A stretch of DNA of 64,000 nt, taken from NCBI GenBank assembly GCA_021731085.1, contig JAKFYB010000015.1:1-64000 (forward strand). Direction: 5' to 3'. The stretch comes from Dehalococcoidia bacterium. GTDB taxonomy: Bacteria > Chloroflexota > Dehalococcoidia > DSTF01 > JACRBR01. Below, piece by piece: positions 59,629 through 64,000 of the stretch. The notes under the pieces are model-generated. The model made no database searches, was not told where the DNA came from, and was given only the letters and a program-made list of their open reading frames with translations. The translations under genes and the position numbers were made by a program. Numbering within the stretch: the first letter of the stretch is position 1; each line of letters starts with the position of its first letter.

Positions 59629-60747
59629 TCAAGGCTTTGGCGCCGTCCAAGACTCGATGTACCTCGGCGCACCGGCCAGTCGATAAATCTCCAAGACAAA
59701 CTCTGTCTTCGCGAATGTGTACCCCACCTGATCGTCCGCGTACTCCACCGCCAGCGCGCGTTTGAGCGCTGCGTAGCGGTCACGGGCGTCGTCATGCGCG
59801 CGCAGGTAGTCTCGAAACAGGATGTATCGCTGCCACCGCCAGCCGCCGTGTGGGACCATGTGCAGGTGTGCGAGATCAACGCCATTCACTTCGTGCACGA
59901 AGATCGTCCAATCAGGAATCTCCGCATTGGTCAGCGCAAACCCCTTCGCCGCGAGCGCGTCCACGATCGTGCGACCCTCATCCATCGTCCGCACGCCGAT
60001 GGCGAGATCGACGTGGGGCTTCGCGGCCAGCCCCGGCACGGAGGTGCTCCCGATGTGCTGGATATCGATGGCCACATCCCCTGCTGCCGCTGCGACGCGC
60101 TCGTGCAGTTCCGCGAATCGCTCCGACCACGAAGGGTCGTATTCAACCACGACGGGCCGTGTTCGTCCGGCCATGTTCGCGCGCGCTTTCGCCTTGATGC
60201 GCTCGACGAACTCCGTCTTGTTGTCGGTGTAACCGATGTTTACGTTGCTCGTCGCCGTCAGATTCGCGTTGTATCGCGCCGCCACTTCGCGCTTGAGCCG
60301 CGCGTAGGCATCGCGGTCTTCGTTGTTGATCGTGAGGTGATTACGGAACAGCAGGTGATCGCGCCAGAACGGGCTCCCGTGCTCGACCATATGCATGTGA
60401 AACGCTCGCGCACCGTCGCGATCCTTCCGCAGATAGCGCCGGAACGGCATCCCCTCGTCGATCTCGGTCGGCCGCTCGAACTCCGGCATATATACGTACC
60501 CAATCGCCTGCAGCTTCTCGATGATCGGCGGCGCATCATCCAGCGACCGCAGCCCAGGCATCATGTCGACGATCGGCTTCGCCGCCAGCCCGGGCACCGC
60601 CGTGCTGCCCACATGCTCAATCGTCGTGAACGCGTCGCGGCCGCACGTCGCATAAACCAGCGCGCGTTCCTCATCGAAGATGCGTTGCCAATCCGGATCA
60701 TAGTCCGCAATCCAAATCGGTTTGCCGATGTTGGATGAGCCCATCAC
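59629..60747 (-). CDS. Tandem GrpB (UPF0157) protein
   Basis: The 372-residue protein carries two complete GrpB nucleotidyltransferase-like domains. Domain 1 has EHVGSTAVPGLAAKPIVDMMPG, and domain 2 has QHIGSTSVPGLAAKPHVDLAIG; each also has its own HMHMV or HLHMVPHG and LLFRNHL or ILFRDYL region. Most members have only one domain of about 170 residues. The biochemical role of GrpB is unknown; the fold resembles polymerase-beta-like nucleotidyltransferases. It lies downstream of gyrB in the same direction. Confidence 0.92.
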   Translation of the reverse strand: MMGSSNIGKPIWIADYDPDWQRIFDEERALVYATCGRDAFTTIEHVGSTAVPGLAAKPIVDMMPGLRSLDDAPPIIEKLQAIGYVYMPEFERPTEIDEGMPFRRYLRKDRDGARAFHMHMVEHGSPFWRDHLLFRNHLTINNEDRDAYARLKREVAARYNANLTATSNVNIGYTDNKTEFVERIKAKARANMAGRTRPVVVEYDPSWSERFAELHERVAAAAGDVAIDIQHIGSTSVPGLAAKPHVDLAIGVRTMDEGRTIVDALAAKGFALTNAEIPDWTIFVHEVNGVDLAHLHMVPHGGWRWQRYILFRDYLRAHDDARDRYAALKRALAVEYADDQVGYTFAKTEFVLEIYRLAGAPRYIESWTAPKP

Positions 60748-60810
60748 GTCCTCGACAAGAAGGGCAGGCCCGCAGACCTGCCCCTAGCACCAGTCCCTAA
60801 CACCTAAACC

Positions 60811-63092
<2,282 letters not shown>

Positions 63093-63167
63093 GGGCCCGT
63101 AGCTCAGCGGCAGAGCACCCGGCTCATAACCGGAGGCGCGCAGGTTCGATCCCTGCCGGGCCCACCA
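63093..63167 (+). tRNA. tRNA with CAU anticodon (elongator Met or lysidine-type Ile)
   Basis: A complete 75-nt cloverleaf has the acceptor GGGCCCG/CGGGCCC, the D arm GCTC/GAGC, the anticodon loop CTCATAA, the T arm GCAGG/CCTGC with TTCGATC and an encoded ACCA end. The first acceptor pair is G-C, so it is not the bacterial initiator, which has a mismatch there. Whether it is Met or lysidine-modified Ile cannot be told by sight. The top pair of the anticodon stem is C-A. Confidence 0.93.
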
Positions 63168-63172
63168 CCCAC

Positions 63173-63673
63173 CTACAGCGCGCACATGTATCGCAAGGTC
63201 GGCTCATTCGCATCGCCGTGCGTCGCTAGGCCCGTCTCGCCGTCCGCAACCCACCCGCAGCGCGCGTAAAAGTGACGCGCGCGCTGGTTCGCGTCCAGCA
63301 CCCACAATCGCGCCGTCTTGTAGCCCAGTTCTCGTAGCGCGATCAGACTGCCGTCCATGAGCGGCCGCGCTGCGCCTTTACCCCAGAACGCGGGGTCCAC
63401 ATACATCAGCCACAGCAAGCCAAAGCCAGCGTCGTCGTCCGAACCGACGACCGCAAATCCCGCGACCCGACCCTCCGCCTCAACGACCAGTGTGCGCTTA
63501 CCCTTCCCCGCGTCGCGCTCGATGCCCCGCCGCCAGCCATCGGCCTTCTGCCCGACATTCAGGCCCGCCAGATACGCCGCGGGCATAACGCCCTCGTACG
63601 CCGCCCGCCAGCTCGCAACATCGACGGTCGCAATGGCCGGCGCATCCTCCGGTACGGCATGTCGAACCTGCAT
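63173..63673 (-). CDS. GNAT family N-acetyltransferase (RimI-like)
   Basis: The 166-residue GNAT begins MQVRHAVPEDAPAIATVDVASWRAAYEG and has the acetyl-CoA site in YVDPAFWGKGAARPLMDGSL and the last part LWVLDANQRARHFYARCGW, the usual 'N..A..fYek.GF' end. Small-molecule or protein N-terminal acetylation is possible. It ends 5 bp before the tRNA gene on the other strand. ATG 63673 is used, since earlier residues do not match the family. Confidence 0.87.
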   Translation of the reverse strand: MQVRHAVPEDAPAIATVDVASWRAAYEGVMPAAYLAGLNVGQKADGWRRGIERDAGKGKRTLVVEAEGRVAGFAVVGSDDDAGFGLLWLMYVDPAFWGKGAARPLMDGSLIALRELGYKTARLWVLDANQRARHFYARCGWVADGETGLATHGDANEPTLRYMCAL

Positions 63674-63846
63674 GCCCAAGTTTAGCTTCCATCCTTCAGC
63701 CTTCACCCTCCAGCCAGCTAGGTGCCTGCGCCCCAACATGGCCGGGCGGCTGCGCCGGGCGACAGGCTCAGTGGCCTGCGGCCGATATTTGACGTGAAGG
63801 CGCACATTAAGCGGCAGGGTGGCCGCTCGCAGCCGCCGAAGCAGGA

Positions 63847-63876
63847 ATCCGCCGGAAGCGGATCCGCAGGGAGGAA
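63847..63876 (+). promoter_or_regulatory. GGA-loop hairpin and GGA-rich ribosome site of csrA
   Basis: A 6-bp stem (63847-63852 with 63858-63863) closes the loop CGGAA, which shows GGA, the CsrA core target. The Shine-Dalgarno region at 63869-63875 (GGGAGGA) adds two more GGA triplets before ATG 63880. This two-site layout is the usual CsrA translational operator. Confidence 0.7.
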
Positions 63877-63879
63877 GCG

Positions 63880-64000
63880 ATGCTGATTCTGACCAGGAAG
63901 GTCGACCAGGGCATCATCATTTCAGGCAACATTCTCGTCCGCGTGCTGGGCGTCGAGCGCGATCGCGTGAAAATCGGCATCAGTGCCCCGGGCGAGGTCA
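63880..64000 (+). CDS. csrA: Translational regulator CsrA, 3' end outside window
   Basis: CsrA is a small dimeric RNA-binding protein that blocks or protects mRNAs at GGA motifs. The visible 40 residues MLILTRKVDQGIIISGNI contain the strand pattern and conserved residues Arg6 and the later VRVLGVERDRVKIGISAP, matching CsrA. Full proteins have 60-70 residues. In many bacteria the gene lies next to fliW and flagellar genes; the right flank is not available. It likely controls its own translation through the leader hairpin described above. Confidence 0.95.
   Translation, partial: MLILTRKVDQGIIISGNILVRVLGVERDRVKIGISAPGEV

Overview
The window is high-GC bacterial chromosome with dense, short-spaced genes on both strands and many GTG starts. 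The mix suggests an aerobic, heterotrophic member of the Chloroflexota (Dehalococcoidia- or Tepidiformia-like). It includes an HspR-type heat-shock operon, an HdrD-like membrane Fe-S oxidoreductase, CaiB-type CoA transferase, crotonases, a P450 with a 3Fe-4S ferredoxin, a pilin-like protein with a Thr/Pro-rich tail, and secreted proteins with dockerin-like repeats. That placement is inferred from gene content; no rRNA is present to confirm it. Core genes (pnp, rpsO, recF, scpA, recG, gyrB, a CAU-anticodon tRNA, csrA) show this is chromosome. I see no phage, insertion sequence or CRISPR array.

Layout. 1-3533: pnp and rpsO, then a secreted LPSTG surface protein. 3580-8000: VanZ-like protein, thioredoxin-reductase-like flavoprotein, DegV, a lipoprotein and a pilin-like protein. 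8056-13442: P450, ferredoxin and CoA transferase, then NagA, a Fpg-type glycosylase and a VOC protein. 13664-14941: a secreted calcium-repeat protein. 15114-20254: the stress region. On the minus strand lies dnaJ, hspR, a PIN toxin-antitoxin pair and clpC; hsp20 diverges from it across a perfect operator-like dyad. 20385-27310: HdrD-like Fe-S oxidoreductase and a very large secreted subtilase. 27368-33690: recF, crotonases, an archaemetzincin-like lipoprotein that has lost its HEXXH site, a cyclase-family hydrolase and small proteins. 33820-39773: an esterase, then a tightly coupled run of DUF1697, alpha/beta hydrolase, amidohydrolase and a second alpha/beta hydrolase, followed by an SDR. 39817-45249: GNAT, SCP2-like protein, a ferritin-like protein with altered metal ligands, ScpA, patatin and a GYD protein behind a strong leader hairpin. 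45313-50481: small metabolic genes, two of them with apparent single-base frameshifts. 50499-64000: RecG, a GH38 mannosidase, SDR, HAD, a double GrpB protein, GyrB, a tRNA, GNAT and the start of csrA.

How it fits together. The clearest functional unit is the heat-shock locus, in which dnaJ, hspR, toxin-antitoxin and clpC would be co-transcribed. This puts a toxin-antitoxin pair, a protease unfoldase that could degrade the antitoxin, and the repressor in one transcript. The second theme is lipid and CoA chemistry (P450/ferredoxin/CoA transferase, two crotonases, several SDRs, SCP2, patatin, hydrolases). The third is a secreted surface repertoire (LPSTG protein, subtilase, dockerin-like proteins, Pro/Thr-rich proteins). 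The csrA leader carries a GGA-loop hairpin plus GGA in the Shine-Dalgarno, the layout expected for CsrA autoregulation. Small GC-rich palindromic repeats of a few families are scattered between genes.
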